DNA of 64,000 bases. It comes from Achromobacter deleyi (GTDB lineage Bacteria > Pseudomonadota > Gammaproteobacteria > Burkholderiales > Burkholderiaceae_B). Below, one piece after another: positions 45,096 to 53,920 of this stretch; position 1 is the stretch's first letter; every line of letters begins with the position of its first letter. Location: positions 5,518,001 to 5,582,000 of the forward strand of contig NZ_CP065997.1 of the NCBI RefSeq assembly GCF_016127315.1. Reading direction: 5' to 3'. The translations under genes and the position numbers were made by a program. A model generated the notes under the pieces. That model was given only the letters and a program-made list of their open reading frames with translations, ran no database searches and was not told the DNA's origin.

Positions 45096-46799
45096 TCAGC
45101 AGGACCAGTTGAGGCTGAAACCGGTCGTCAGCGACCCGCTCCGGAAACCTCCAGGCTTTGAGAGCGGCGTGCCGGCAGACAGATCCCACCAGAATCCTGC
45201 GGCGCCCCCGCGCAGGCCTATGACCGCGCCTGCAAGATTGCGCCCCTGGAGCCAACGAGTGGAAGGGCCGGATACATGGCCGTAGTCGGCCCCGAAATAG
45301 AGTTCCTGCGCGGCGCCCAGCTGCAGACCGATTTCGTTGCGCCAGACCCAGCCACGCTCGCCCACGAGCGTCAGTTCGCCGTCAAAGCCACGTACGGAGT
45401 AACGACCACCGATCGAGAAACGGTCTTGCGGCACCAGCGGTGTACCCTCCCATTGCGCGCGCCAGTTGCCGGTGTAGCGGGCACGCAGCGCCCCTGGCCG
45501 GAACGGGACCACCAGTTGAATATCGGCGGTGATGACCTTCATCCGCGAAGTGCCTTCGCCGAAGTCTTCTTCGGGCGCGGCCATCGCTTTGAAAGCGCCG
45601 GTGCCGTGCCGCCAGGCGAGACCCGCATCCAGCGCGCCTTCGCCCAGGAATTCACGGTGGGCCAGGCCCAATTCCCAACCGCCGGCTCGGCGCCGTTGAA
45701 CCCCGATTTCGGTGTCGTCGATGAAGTTGCCGGACCTGCGCATCCAGCCGCGTCCGTAGAACGAGGTCTTACGGCTGGCATCCCGGTAAACCAGACGCGA
45801 CAGGCGCATTTCGGCGTTGTTGCTGGTACCGCTATAGACGTAGTTCTGGCTGTATCCGGCAACGGTCTGGTGGTACCTGTAGCCGCTGATGGTGGTGCTG
45901 AGTGTCCAGTAGCCCCAGGGCACGCCGTAATGTGTGGTGTAACCGCGGGTACCCTTACCGCTGGCGTTGAATATGTCGTGGCTGACGTTGATGTAAAACA
46001 GATCGTTCGAGGAGAGTGGGGAGTCGAGCGAAAGTGTGGCTGCGCCCTGAAGCTTGCCGGTCGCCCTGCTGCCGGCGTCGTCCAGTGACATGCTGAAGCG
46101 CACGGGTGGGGAACGCTGCTGCCAGAGGATCACCAAATCGCTGTCGCCGGGGCGTGCATCGTCTCCCTCAGCAGGCGTGATTTGAATGTCGGCCTCTACG
46201 GTGGGCACGCGTCTGAAGTTTTCCAGCGCCTGTTCGATATCGCGCAGATTGAGCAGGTCGTCGCGCCTGACCGGCACGGCGTTCGAGGCCGTGGCCTGGC
46301 GCGACGTGCCCGGCGAAAAACGAATGGCGCGGACGCGACCGGGCACGACGGTAAGCGTCAGCGTGCCTCCCTTCAGATCTTGGGGCGCGGCGAGGATACG
46401 GGTAGTGACGAACCCGCGCGCAACGACGGCGTTCTGCACGCGCGCCATGACCACGCTGATGCCCTCGGCGCCAAGACAGCGTCCCGTGGCGGCATCGTTC
46501 TCGGGGTCGGCGGCGCTCAGGGCCCAGAGAAACCGCTGGGCATCCTCGCCATCCAGACGGATACGGCCAATCGGAAAACATGGCGTCTCGTCCTGCGGCA
46601 ACAGATCCAGCGACGGAGCGCGCGCCGGCTGCGCCCGTGCATTCGGCGCCGTTTCCTGCTGCCTGCGTAATATCCTCTCGCGCTCCTGCTGGCGCAGCAG
46701 TTCCTGCGCGGCGCCATCCAGCGTCTGCGCAGACGCCGATACCATGCACACCAGCAGGCTGAACGAGAGCCATACCCCCTGCCACAACCACCCGACCAT
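45096..46799 (-). CDS. Two-partner secretion outer-membrane transporter TpsB (ShlB/FhaC/CdiB family)
   Basis: A 567-residue protein: signal peptide ending at ASA-QTL (about residue 24), a Gln/Arg-rich helix (LLRQQERERILRRQQE), two POTRA domains (about 75-230), then a 16-strand barrel with the conserved VRGFDGE motif of the L6 loop. It exports the TpsA encoded 39 bp downstream. The C-terminus reads TTGFSLNWSC: the last residue is Cys where an aromatic is usual for the BAM signal, although Trp is two positions earlier. It heads the transporter-exoprotein-small protein operon. Confidence 0.94.
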   Translation of the reverse strand: MVGWLWQGVWLSFSLLVCMVSASAQTLDGAAQELLRQQERERILRRQQETAPNARAQPARAPSLDLLPQDETPCFPIGRIRLDGEDAQRFLWALSAADPENDAATGRCLGAEGISVVMARVQNAVVARGFVTTRILAAPQDLKGGTLTLTVVPGRVRAIRFSPGTSRQATASNAVPVRRDDLLNLRDIEQALENFRRVPTVEADIQITPAEGDDARPGDSDLVILWQQRSPPVRFSMSLDDAGSRATGKLQGAATLSLDSPLSSNDLFYINVSHDIFNASGKGTRGYTTHYGVPWGYWTLSTTISGYRYHQTVAGYSQNYVYSGTSNNAEMRLSRLVYRDASRKTSFYGRGWMRRSGNFIDDTEIGVQRRRAGGWELGLAHREFLGEGALDAGLAWRHGTGAFKAMAAPEEDFGEGTSRMKVITADIQLVVPFRPGALRARYTGNWRAQWEGTPLVPQDRFSIGGRYSVRGFDGELTLVGERGWVWRNEIGLQLGAAQELYFGADYGHVSGPSTRWLQGRNLAGAVIGLRGGAAGFWWDLSAGTPLSKPGGFRSGSLTTGFSLNWSC

Positions 46800-46886
46800 C
46801 CTCTCCCCCTATGTAGCCGCACGCAATCATGCTTCGGCATTGGATGGAGGTAAGGCGAAGATTGGAATGCTGCGAGCCGGTTTGTC

Positions 46887-46903
46887 CGACCAAGCGTTGG
46901 TCG
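46887..46903. promoter_or_regulatory. 17-bp palindrome upstream of tpsB
   Basis: CGACCAAGCGTTGGTCG, perfect 7-bp arms around GCG, 88 bp upstream of the tpsB start. It is a candidate operator for the secretion operon. No Bvg-type heptamers were obvious. Confidence 0.5.
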
Positions 46904-46997
46904 TAAGTCACACTCTCGGATCAGATAACCTATTGACGGTGAGCGGCGGCAGTACATCAGATTTCATGCCCGGCAAGAGGAAACCGGAAACCAAAGA

Positions 46998-47021
46998 AAA
47001 AAGCGCCCGAAGGCGCTTTTT
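46998..47021. terminator. Bidirectional rho-independent terminator
   Basis: AAAAAGCGCC, CGAA loop, GGCGCTTTTT: A/T tracts on both sides. It lies 23 bp beyond the SDR stop on the minus strand and shields the tpsB promoter region from read-through. Confidence 0.9.
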
Positions 47022-47043
47022 GTGGCCGGCGGAAAACCCCGCG

Positions 47044-47814
47044 TCAGCCGCGGCCGACGAACGGCATGTTGGTCGCCATGATCGTCATGAACTGCACGTT
47101 GGTGTCCAGCGGCAGGCGGGCCATGGCGGCAACGGCCTGGGCGACGTGGGCGACGTCCATGCGCGGCTCGACCTTGGTGCTGCCGTCGGCCTGCAGGATG
47201 CCGGCGGCCATGCGCTCGGTCATGTCGGTGGCGGCGTTGCCGATGTCGATCTGGCCGCAGGCGATGTGGTACGGCCGGCAGTCCAGCGAAATCGACTTGG
47301 TCAGGCCGGTCACCGCGTGCTTGGTGGCGGTATAGGCGATCGAGAACGGACGCGGCGCGTGCGCCGAGATCGAGCCATTGTTGATGATGCGGCCGCCCTG
47401 CGGCGTCTGCGCCTTCATCACGCGGATCGCGGCCTGCGCGCACAGGAACATGCCGGTCAGGTTGGTATCGACCACCTCGCGCCAGAGCGCCACCGGCAAT
47501 TCCTCGATCGGCATGGCGGGCGCGCCGCGGCCGGCATTATTGAACAGCACGTCGAGGCGGCCGTATTCACGCTGGGCGGTGTCGAACAGCTCGCGCACCG
47601 CCTGCTCATCCGACACGTCGGTCGGCACCACCAGCGCCCGCACCCCGTCTTCACCCGCCGCCGTGCGCGTGGCTTCGAGCGGTTCGCGCCGGCGGCCGGC
47701 CAGCACCACGCGATAGCCCTGCGCCAGGAATTCCAGCGCCACCGCCCGGCCGATGCCGGTGCCGGCGCCGGTGACCAGCGCAACGCGGGGAGGTTCGATC
47801 TCGTTCGTGTGCAT
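47044..47814 (-). CDS. Short-chain dehydrogenase/reductase (SDR)
   Basis: A 256-residue classical SDR. The cofactor motif is TGAGTGIGR, followed by NNAGRG, the catalytic Ser in NGSISAH and Tyr-x3-Lys in YTATKHA. Arg residues after the motif (AGRRRE) suggest NADP. The ATG at 47814 is preceded by AAGGAG at good spacing; a longer frame upstream was not used. The substrate is unknown. It is divergent from the tsdBA pair. Confidence 0.93.
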   Translation of the reverse strand: MHTNEIEPPRVALVTGAGTGIGRAVALEFLAQGYRVVLAGRRREPLEATRTAAGEDGVRALVVPTDVSDEQAVRELFDTAQREYGRLDVLFNNAGRGAPAMPIEELPVALWREVVDTNLTGMFLCAQAAIRVMKAQTPQGGRIINNGSISAHAPRPFSIAYTATKHAVTGLTKSISLDCRPYHIACGQIDIGNAATDMTERMAAGILQADGSTKVEPRMDVAHVAQAVAAMARLPLDTNVQFMTIMATNMPFVGRG

Positions 47815-48111
47815 TGGATGCTCCTTGTTATCTGTCGGCGAAATGCTACCCGAATCATTCTGGGGATGGTGCAAGCGAACGTTCCATGGGCCGCCGGCGA
47901 TTCACAACCCCAGGTTCGCGCCATTTGGCCCTCGGGGCCTGCCCCGCGCGTTGCGCCGCGCATCATGCCGTTCCGGCCAGATTTATTTTCCTTCGCAAAA
48001 TTCGAGCGCGATCAATTCCCCTGTTTTGCATTGATACATCACAATTTTCCTTATAATTTTGAGCAATTAACTTATTACCAAAAATCCAATACCCCTGACG
48101 GAGACACCTCC
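47815..48111 (+). promoter_or_regulatory. AT-rich promoter region of tsdBA
   Basis: A 297-bp gap between divergent genes. The half near tsdB is AT-rich and has TATAAT at 48052-48057, with TTGATA (48031-48036, 15-bp spacing) as a poor -35 option. The TTGAT-N4-CACAA around 48031-48044 resembles an FNR site only in one half. No other feature was seen. Confidence 0.4.
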
Positions 48112-48837
48112 ATGCCCCCACGGCACCTTTCCGCCGCCCGCTGGGCGGGCGCGCTGGCCCTCGGCGCCGGCGCGTTGCTCGGCCTGCCCGGCCCCGCCGA
48201 CGCCGCCGCCGACGGCCGCCAGATCAGCACCCAGGGCGCCAACGGCGCGCCCGCCTGTATGACCTGTCACGGCGCCCAGGGGGAAGGCAACCCCGTCGCC
48301 GGCTTCCCGCACCTGGCCGGCATGGGTGCCGCCTACCTGGCCGAGCAGCTCGAGGCGATGGCCAACGGCTCGCGCGTCAGCCCGGTGATGGCGGCCACCG
48401 CCAAGGCGCTGGATCCGGCCCAGCGCCAGGCCGTGGCCCAGTACTACGCCGCCCTGCCCGCGCCGCTGAACATCGACCGGCTGGCCGCCACCGCGCGGCA
48501 ACTGGCCAAGCCGGACGACACCGGCGCCTGGCTCGCCACGCGCGGCGCCTGGGACAAGAACGTCCCCGCCTGCAACCAGTGCCACGGCCCCGGCGGCATC
48601 GGCGTCGGCGCCAACTTCCCCAGCCTGGCCGGCCAGCCCGCGGCCTACATCGCCGGCCAGTTGCGCGCCTGGCGCCAGGGCCAGCGCCCGCCCGGCCCGC
48701 TGGGCCTGATGCCGGCCGTCGCCACCCGCCTGACCGACGCCGAGATCGACGCCGTGTCCGCCTATTACGCCGGCCTGCCCAAGGCCGCCGACCTGCTTGC
48801 CGCGCAAGCCAACACCGCCGCGGGAGCCAAGCCATGA
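48112..48837 (+). CDS. tsdB: Di-haem cytochrome c, TsdB-like
   Basis: A 241-residue periplasmic protein with a signal peptide ending ADA-AAD (about residue 31) and two class I cytochrome c domains with haem sites C49-MT-C52-H53 and C154-NQ-C157-H158, as in cytochrome c4-type proteins. It is directly followed by tsdA with an ATGA overlap (48834), the arrangement in which TsdB accepts electrons from thiosulfate dehydrogenase. The ATG at 48112 is preceded by CGGAGAC. Confidence 0.85.
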   Translation: MPPRHLSAARWAGALALGAGALLGLPGPADAAADGRQISTQGANGAPACMTCHGAQGEGNPVAGFPHLAGMGAAYLAEQLEAMANGSRVSPVMAATAKALDPAQRQAVAQYYAALPAPLNIDRLAATARQLAKPDDTGAWLATRGAWDKNVPACNQCHGPGGIGVGANFPSLAGQPAAYIAGQLRAWRQGQRPPGPLGLMPAVATRLTDAEIDAVSAYYAGLPKAADLLAAQANTAAGAKP

Positions 48838-49766
48838 ATCCGATCCGCCACCGCTTCGCCCGCCTGTTGCTGCTGGCCGCCGCGGGCGCCAGCGCGCTCG
48901 TGTCCGCCGCGGCGGCCGTCGCCGCCGACGCGCGCCCTGAATTCACGCCGCCCAGCGCCGCGTCGTTGCCCGACACCGAATTCGGCAAGATCGTGCGCCA
49001 GGGCGAGCAGATCTTCCTGCACACGCCGCAGAACGCCAGCAAGTTCGTCGGCAACGACCTGAACTGCGCCAGCTGCCACCTGGACGCCGGCCGCCGGCCC
49101 GATTCCGCGCCGATGTGGGCGGCCTACGTGCTGTATCCGGCCTACCGGGCCAAGAACGGCCATGTCAATACGCTGGCCGAGCGCCTGCAGGGCTGTTTCC
49201 GCTTCAGCATGAACGGCAAGCCGCCGGCCGCCGACGATCCGGTGCTGACCGCGCTGCAGACCTACATGTTCTGGCTGGCCAGCAAGGCGCCCACCGGCGT
49301 GGCCCTCAAGGGCCAGGGCTACCTGAAGCTGCCGGCGCCGGCGCAGAAGGCCGACTACGTGCGCGGCAGCGAGGTCTACGCCCAGTACTGCGCCGTCTGC
49401 CACGGCGCCGAGGGCAAGGGACAGAAGAACGGCGAGCACTGGGTGTTCCCGGCGCTGTGGGGGCCGGATTCCTTCAACTGGGGCGCCGGCATGCACCAGA
49501 TCGGCAACGCCGCCGGCTTCATCAAGGCCAACATGCCGCTGGGCCAGGCCGGCATGCTGAGCGACCAGGAAGCCTGGGACGTGGCGTATTTCATGAATGC
49601 GCATGAACGGCCGCAGGATCCGCGCTACACCGAATCGGTCGCCAAGACCCGCGCCAAGTACCACGACTCCGACGATTCGCTGTACGGCATCGAGGTCAAC
49701 GGCCACCTGCTCGGCAGCGATTCGCCCGCCCCGGGCGGCAAGCTGACGCAGGCCGCGGCGCGCTGA
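48834..49766 (+). CDS. tsdA: Thiosulfate dehydrogenase TsdA
   Basis: A 310-residue periplasmic di-haem cytochrome: signal peptide to about residue 31 (AVAADA), haem 1 at C78-AS-C81-H82, haem 2 at C186-AV-C189-H190. C121 in LQGCFRFSMNG is where TsdA places its unusual Cys axial ligand of the active-site haem, and M234 (KANMPLG) fits the axial Met of haem 2. TsdA joins two thiosulfates to tetrathionate. Translational overlap with tsdB supports a TsdBA complex that feeds electrons to the respiratory chain. Confidence 0.87.
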   Translation: MNPIRHRFARLLLLAAAGASALVSAAAAVAADARPEFTPPSAASLPDTEFGKIVRQGEQIFLHTPQNASKFVGNDLNCASCHLDAGRRPDSAPMWAAYVLYPAYRAKNGHVNTLAERLQGCFRFSMNGKPPAADDPVLTALQTYMFWLASKAPTGVALKGQGYLKLPAPAQKADYVRGSEVYAQYCAVCHGAEGKGQKNGEHWVFPALWGPDSFNWGAGMHQIGNAAGFIKANMPLGQAGMLSDQEAWDVAYFMNAHERPQDPRYTESVAKTRAKYHDSDDSLYGIEVNGHLLGSDSPAPGGKLTQAAAR

Positions 49767-49850
49767 GGGCACGGCGCGGCGGGTTTTCCCCCTGCCGCGC
49801 CGCGCGATTTGCTATCCTTCGGGTCTCGGCATCACACGCTCGTCACATTC

Positions 49851-50483
49851 ATGCACGCCACTTCCGGCAATGTTTTCATGGTCGTCGCCCCCAGCGGCGC
49901 CGGCAAATCCAGCCTGGTCAAGGCCTTGCTGCAGCAAGACCCGTCCATTCTCCTGTCCGTCTCCTGCACCACGCGTGCGCCCCGCCCCGGCGAGGAAGAC
50001 GGCCGCGAATACCGCTTCATCGGCGTCGACGAATTCAAGCAACTGCGCGACGAGCAGCGCCTGCTGGAATGGGCCGAGGTTCATGGCAATTTCTACGGCA
50101 CGCCGCGCGACCGCATCGACGAAGCCACCCGCGAGGGCCGCGACGTGCTGCTGGAGATCGACTGGCAAGGCGCGCGCCAGGTGCGCCAGCGTTTTCCCGG
50201 CGCGATCGGCATCTTCGTGCTGCCGCCGTCCATCGAGGAACTCGAAAGCCGGCTCAAGGCGCGCGGCCAGGATGCGCCGCAGGTGATCGCGCGCCGGCTG
50301 ATGGCCGCGGGCGGCGAAATCGCGCACGCGCCTGAATGCGAATATGTTATTATTAATCAAGAATTTAGCGTGGCCTTGTCGGAACTGACACAAATCGTCA
50401 GCGCCGCTCGGCTGCGTTTTTCGTCTCAGGCCGCCCGCCACGCCGAACTGTTCGCACAGTTGGGCATCCCGGCGGCGCACTGA
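49851..50483 (+). CDS. gmk: Guanylate kinase
   Basis: A 210-residue enzyme started at [20 protein letters not shown] (49851). The P-loop is [13 protein letters not shown]-binding residues lie in [17 protein letters not shown] (quoted in part) and [12 protein letters not shown]. It phosphorylates GMP to GDP with ATP. It heads the conserved gmk-rpoZ-spoT block. Confidence 0.97.
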   Translation: MHATSGNVFMVVAPSGAGKSSLVKALLQQDPSILLSVSCTTRAPRPGEEDGREYRFIGVDEFKQLRDEQRLLEWAEVHGNFYGTPRDRIDEATREGRDVLLEIDWQGARQVRQRFPGAIGIFVLPPSIEELESRLKARGQDAPQVIARRLMAAGGEIAHAPECEYVIINQEFSVALSELTQIVSAARLRFSSQAARHAELFAQLGIPAAH

Positions 50484-50529
50484 AACGAATCCGCATTCTC
50501 CCTATCCACCATCAGCACCAGGTGTCCTA

Positions 50530-50733
50530 ATGGCTCGCATTACCGTCGAAGACTGTCTGAATCAGATCCCCAACCGTTTCAAGCTCACGCTGGCCGCCAC
50601 CTACCGCGCCCGCGAGCTGGCGCAAGGCCATGCCCCGCGCCTGGACAGCAAAGACAAGCCCACCGTCACGGCCCTGCGCGAAATCGCGGGCGGCCTCACC
50701 GGCGCGGAAATGCTGCGTAAAGTTCCCACCTGA
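50530..50733 (+). CDS. rpoZ: RNA polymerase omega subunit
   Basis: A 67-residue protein, the usual size in betaproteobacteria. [19 protein letters not shown] and the ARELAQGH segment are the omega signature; [15 protein letters not shown] follows. It helps assemble RNA polymerase and forms one of the ppGpp sites, fitting its place before spoT. Confidence 0.97.
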   Translation: MARITVEDCLNQIPNRFKLTLAATYRARELAQGHAPRLDSKDKPTVTALREIAGGLTGAEMLRKVPT

Positions 50734-50755
50734 TATTTTCCGGGGGGCGGCAAGC

Positions 50756-53050
50756 ATGGCTTTTCCCGGGCTGAAGTACGCTTCATCAGGTCTGCTTGCC
50801 GCGCTTCGTGCCGGCTCCCGTCTCGGGCGCCGCACCGGCAAGAAAGACAAGAACTCCCCCACGCCAGCCTCCGTCGCCGCGCAAGAAGCGGCGGATGCGA
50901 CCGCATCTCCGGTCGCCTCGCTGGCGCCGCTGACCGAAATCATCGGCAGCTATCTCGACAAGAAAGATGTAGAACGCGTGCGCGAAGCCTACCGCTTCGC
51001 CGACCAGGCGCACCTGGGCCAGTTCCGCGCCAGCGGCTCGCCCTACATCTCGCACCCCATCGCCGTCACGGAAATCTGCGCGGGCTGGAAGCTCGACGCG
51101 AACGCGTTGTCCGCCGCCCTGCTGCACGACGTGATGGAAGACCAGGGCATCGCCAAGCACGAGCTGGCCGAGAAATTCGGCCCTGAAGTCGCCGAGCTGG
51201 TCGACGGCCTGTCCAAGCTGGACCGCCTGGACTTCGCCACCAAGGCCGAGCAGCAGGCCGAAAGTTTCCGCAAGATGCTGCTGGCGATGGCGCGCGACGT
51301 GCGCGTCATCCTCATCAAGCTGGCCGACCGCCTGCACAACATGCGCACGCTGGACGCGGTCAACCCCGAGAAGCGCCGCCGCATCGCCCGCGAAACCCTC
51401 GACATCTACGCGCCCATCGCCCACCGGCTGGGCCTGAACCTGCTGTTCCGCGAGCTGCAGGACCTGTGTTTCGCGGCCATGCACCCGAACCGCTACCAGG
51501 TGCTGTACAAGGCCGTGCTGGCCGCGCGCGGCAACCGCCGCGAGGTGATCGGCAAGATCGCCGACTCGGTGCGCGCCGCCCTGCCGGCCGCCGGCATCGA
51601 GGCCGAGGTCACCGGCCGCGAAAAGACACTGTTCGGCATCTACCGCAAGATGGTCGACCAGAAGAAGTCGTTCTCCGACGTGCTCGACATCTATGGCTTT
51701 CGCGTCATCGTCCACACGCTGCCCGAGTGCTACCTGGCGCTGGGCACGCTGCACCAGCTATACCGGCCGGTGCCCGGCAAGTTCAAGGACTACATCGCGA
51801 TCCCCAAGGTCAACGGCTACCAGTCGCTGCACACGACGCTGGTGGGCCCCTACGGCACGCCGGTGGAATTCCAGTTCCGCACCCGCGACATGCATCACGT
51901 GGCCGAGGAAGGCGTGGCCTCGCACTGGCTGTACAAGGGCGCCGACCTGACGCTCAACGACCTGCAGAAGCGCACCCACCAGTGGCTGCAATCGCTGCTG
52001 GACATCCAGAGCCAGACCGGCGATTCGGGCGAATTCCTCGAGCACGTCAAGGTCGACCTGTTCCCGGACGCCGTCTACGTCTTCACCCCGCGCGGCAAGA
52101 TCATCTCGCTGCCGCGTGGCGCGACGCCGGTCGACTTCGCCTACGCCATCCATACCGACATTGGCAACCAGGCCGTGGCGGCCAAGGTCAACGGCGAGTT
52201 CGTGCCGCTGCGCACCGAGCTCAACAGCGGCGACACGGTGGAAATCGTCACCTCGCCCGCTTCGCGCCCGAACGCGCAATGGCTCAACTACGTGCGCACC
52301 GGCCGCGCCCGCTCGGAAATCCGCCACTACCTGCGCACCGTCAAGTACGAGGAATCGGTGGCCTTCGGCGAGCGCCTGCTGGGCCAGGCCCTGCAAGAGC
52401 TGCACATGCCGCTGCCGGCCACCGACGATCCGGCCTGGCAGAAGCTGGCGCGCAGCACCGGCGCCAGCTCGCGCGAGGAAATCCTGGCCGACATCGGCCT
52501 GGGCAAGCGCCTGGCCGCCGTCGTGGCGCGCCGCTTCGCGCCCGAACACCAGCTGGTGGCCACCACCGCCGCGGCGGTGGACGAGCTGACTTCGGCGCGC
52601 AGCGCGCCGATCCTGATCCAGGGCAACGAAGGCCAGGCGGTGCAACTGGCGCCGTGCTGCGGTCCGTTGCCGGGCGACCCGATCATCGCCGGCATGCGCA
52701 TGGGCCACGGCCTGGTGGTGCATACCGCCGATTGCCCGGTGGCCATGCGCCAGCGCCTGCGCGAACCGGAACGCTGGATCAACGTCGCCTGGGACGCCCA
52801 CACCGCCAAGCACCTGGCCACGCGCCTGGACATCGTCACCCGCAACGAGCGTGGCGTGCTGGGCCGGCTGGCCGCCGAAGTCACGGCGGCCGACGCCAAC
52901 ATCATGCATGTGACGATGCACGATGACGCGGTCTCGACGGTGTCGCTGCACCTGACCATCCAGGTCGACAGCCGCAAGCACCTGGCGCAGGTGATTCGCG
53001 CCATCCGCCACGTGCCGCAGGTGCAGAAGATCGTGCGCGTGAAGGGCTGA
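50756..53050 (+). CDS. spoT: Bifunctional (p)ppGpp synthetase/hydrolase SpoT/Rel
   Basis: A 764-residue protein started at MAFPGLKYASSGLL (50756). Domains in order: HD hydrolase (HPIAVTEICAGWKLDANALSAALLHDVMED, quoted in part; both HD motifs present), synthetase (RIVHTLPECY-type region 'YGFRVIVHTLPECYLALG'), TGS (VYVFTPRGKIISLPRGATPVDFAYAIH, in part), a helical/zinc-finger region with Cys-Cys (APCCGPLPGDPI) and a C-terminal ACT domain. It makes and degrades the stringent-response alarmone. Confidence 0.96.
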   Translation: MAFPGLKYASSGLLAALRAGSRLGRRTGKKDKNSPTPASVAAQEAADATASPVASLAPLTEIIGSYLDKKDVERVREAYRFADQAHLGQFRASGSPYISHPIAVTEICAGWKLDANALSAALLHDVMEDQGIAKHELAEKFGPEVAELVDGLSKLDRLDFATKAEQQAESFRKMLLAMARDVRVILIKLADRLHNMRTLDAVNPEKRRRIARETLDIYAPIAHRLGLNLLFRELQDLCFAAMHPNRYQVLYKAVLAARGNRREVIGKIADSVRAALPAAGIEAEVTGREKTLFGIYRKMVDQKKSFSDVLDIYGFRVIVHTLPECYLALGTLHQLYRPVPGKFKDYIAIPKVNGYQSLHTTLVGPYGTPVEFQFRTRDMHHVAEEGVASHWLYKGADLTLNDLQKRTHQWLQSLLDIQSQTGDSGEFLEHVKVDLFPDAVYVFTPRGKIISLPRGATPVDFAYAIHTDIGNQAVAAKVNGEFVPLRTELNSGDTVEIVTSPASRPNAQWLNYVRTGRARSEIRHYLRTVKYEESVAFGERLLGQALQELHMPLPATDDPAWQKLARSTGASSREEILADIGLGKRLAAVVARRFAPEHQLVATTAAAVDELTSARSAPILIQGNEGQAVQLAPCCGPLPGDPIIAGMRMGHGLVVHTADCPVAMRQRLREPERWINVAWDAHTAKHLATRLDIVTRNERGVLGRLAAEVTAADANIMHVTMHDDAVSTVSLHLTIQVDSRKHLAQVIRAIRHVPQVQKIVRVKG

Positions 53051-53055
53051 GGGGC

Positions 53056-53110
53056 GGGAGGGAGCCCACCCCCGAAGCGCTGCGCGCTTCCCCCTCAAGG
53101 GGGCATGTCT
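53056..53110. repeat. Intergenic repeat-like element after spoT
   Basis: Contains the palindromes AGCGCTGCGCGCT-like and CCCCCTCAAGGGGG. A related CCCCAAGGGGGCAGCAAGG stretch occurs near 35846. It resembles the short dispersed intergenic elements common in Bordetella/Achromobacter genomes; copy number cannot be judged here. Confidence 0.45.
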
Positions 53111-53191
53111 ACGGACCGGCGGAGCCGGATCCGTGACATCCCGCTTGAGGCCGTTTTCATTGCGGCCTTTGAAGCGTAGGGCGATCCGCGC

Positions 53192-53920
53192 TCAGGCTAC
53201 GTGCTGCAGGAAGTCCTTCAGGCGCTGGCTGGGCGGATTGCTCAGCAACTCCGCGGGCGGACCGTCGTGCGCGATCTTGCCGGCGTCGATGAAGATGAGG
53301 CGGCTGCCGACCTTGCGCGCGAATTCCATTTCGTGCGTGACCACCACCATGGTCATGCCCTCCTCGGCCAGGTCGCGCATCACCTTCAGCACTTCGTGGC
53401 GCAGTTCCGGGTCGAGCGCCGAGGTCGGCTCGTCGAACAGCATCAGCTTGGGCTTGATCGCCAGCGCGCGGGCAATCGCCACGCGCTGCTGCTGGCCGCC
53501 GGACAGCTCCGACGGATAGTGGTTCATGCGCTCGGCCAGCCCGACCTTGCGCAGCAGCTGCTCGGCCAGCTCGCGCGCCTCGTCGCGGCTCTGGCCGCGC
53601 GTATGCACCGGGCCGAACATGACATTCTGCAGCGCGGTCATCTGCGGGAACAGATTGAATTGCTGGAACACCATGCCGGCCTCGCGCCGGATCTCGCGCA
53701 CCTGGGCGGCGCCGCCGTGCACGCTCAGGCCGTCGACCAGCAGGTCGCCGCCGTTGATGGTCTCGAGCACGTTGATGCAACGCAGGAAGGTGGACTTGCC
53801 GGAGCCGGACGGCCCCACCACCACGACCACTTCGCCCGCGTCGATATTGAGCGAAATGCCGTCCAGTACCGTGGACTCGCCGAACGTCTTGGTGACGTCG
53901 TGAAATTCAACCATGCTCAT
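53192..53920 (-). CDS. glnQ: Glutamine ABC transporter ATP-binding protein
   Basis: A 242-residue ATPase of the polar amino acid family. Walker A is GPSGSGKSTFLRCIN, the Q-loop FQQFNLFPQMTALQNV, the signature LSGGQQQRVAIARAL, Walker B LMLFDEPTSALDPE and the switch His VVTHEMEFA. Its ATG (53920) overlaps the permease stop as ATGA. It powers glutamine or related amino acid uptake. Confidence 0.95.
   Translation of the reverse strand: MSMVEFHDVTKTFGESTVLDGISLNIDAGEVVVVVGPSGSGKSTFLRCINVLETINGGDLLVDGLSVHGGAAQVREIRREAGMVFQQFNLFPQMTALQNVMFGPVHTRGQSRDEARELAEQLLRKVGLAERMNHYPSELSGGQQQRVAIARALAIKPKLMLFDEPTSALDPELRHEVLKVMRDLAEEGMTMVVVTHEMEFARKVGSRLIFIDAGKIAHDGPPAELLSNPPSQRLKDFLQHVA

Noticed and set aside
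48031..48044. FNR/ANR-like box before tsdB
   Set aside because: Only one half-site matches and the position relative to the TATAAT element is wrong for activation.
46186..48111. Upstream extension of tsdB through the SDR gene and tpsB
   Set aside because: The signal peptide and family start at 48112; the upstream part is antisense to two real genes.
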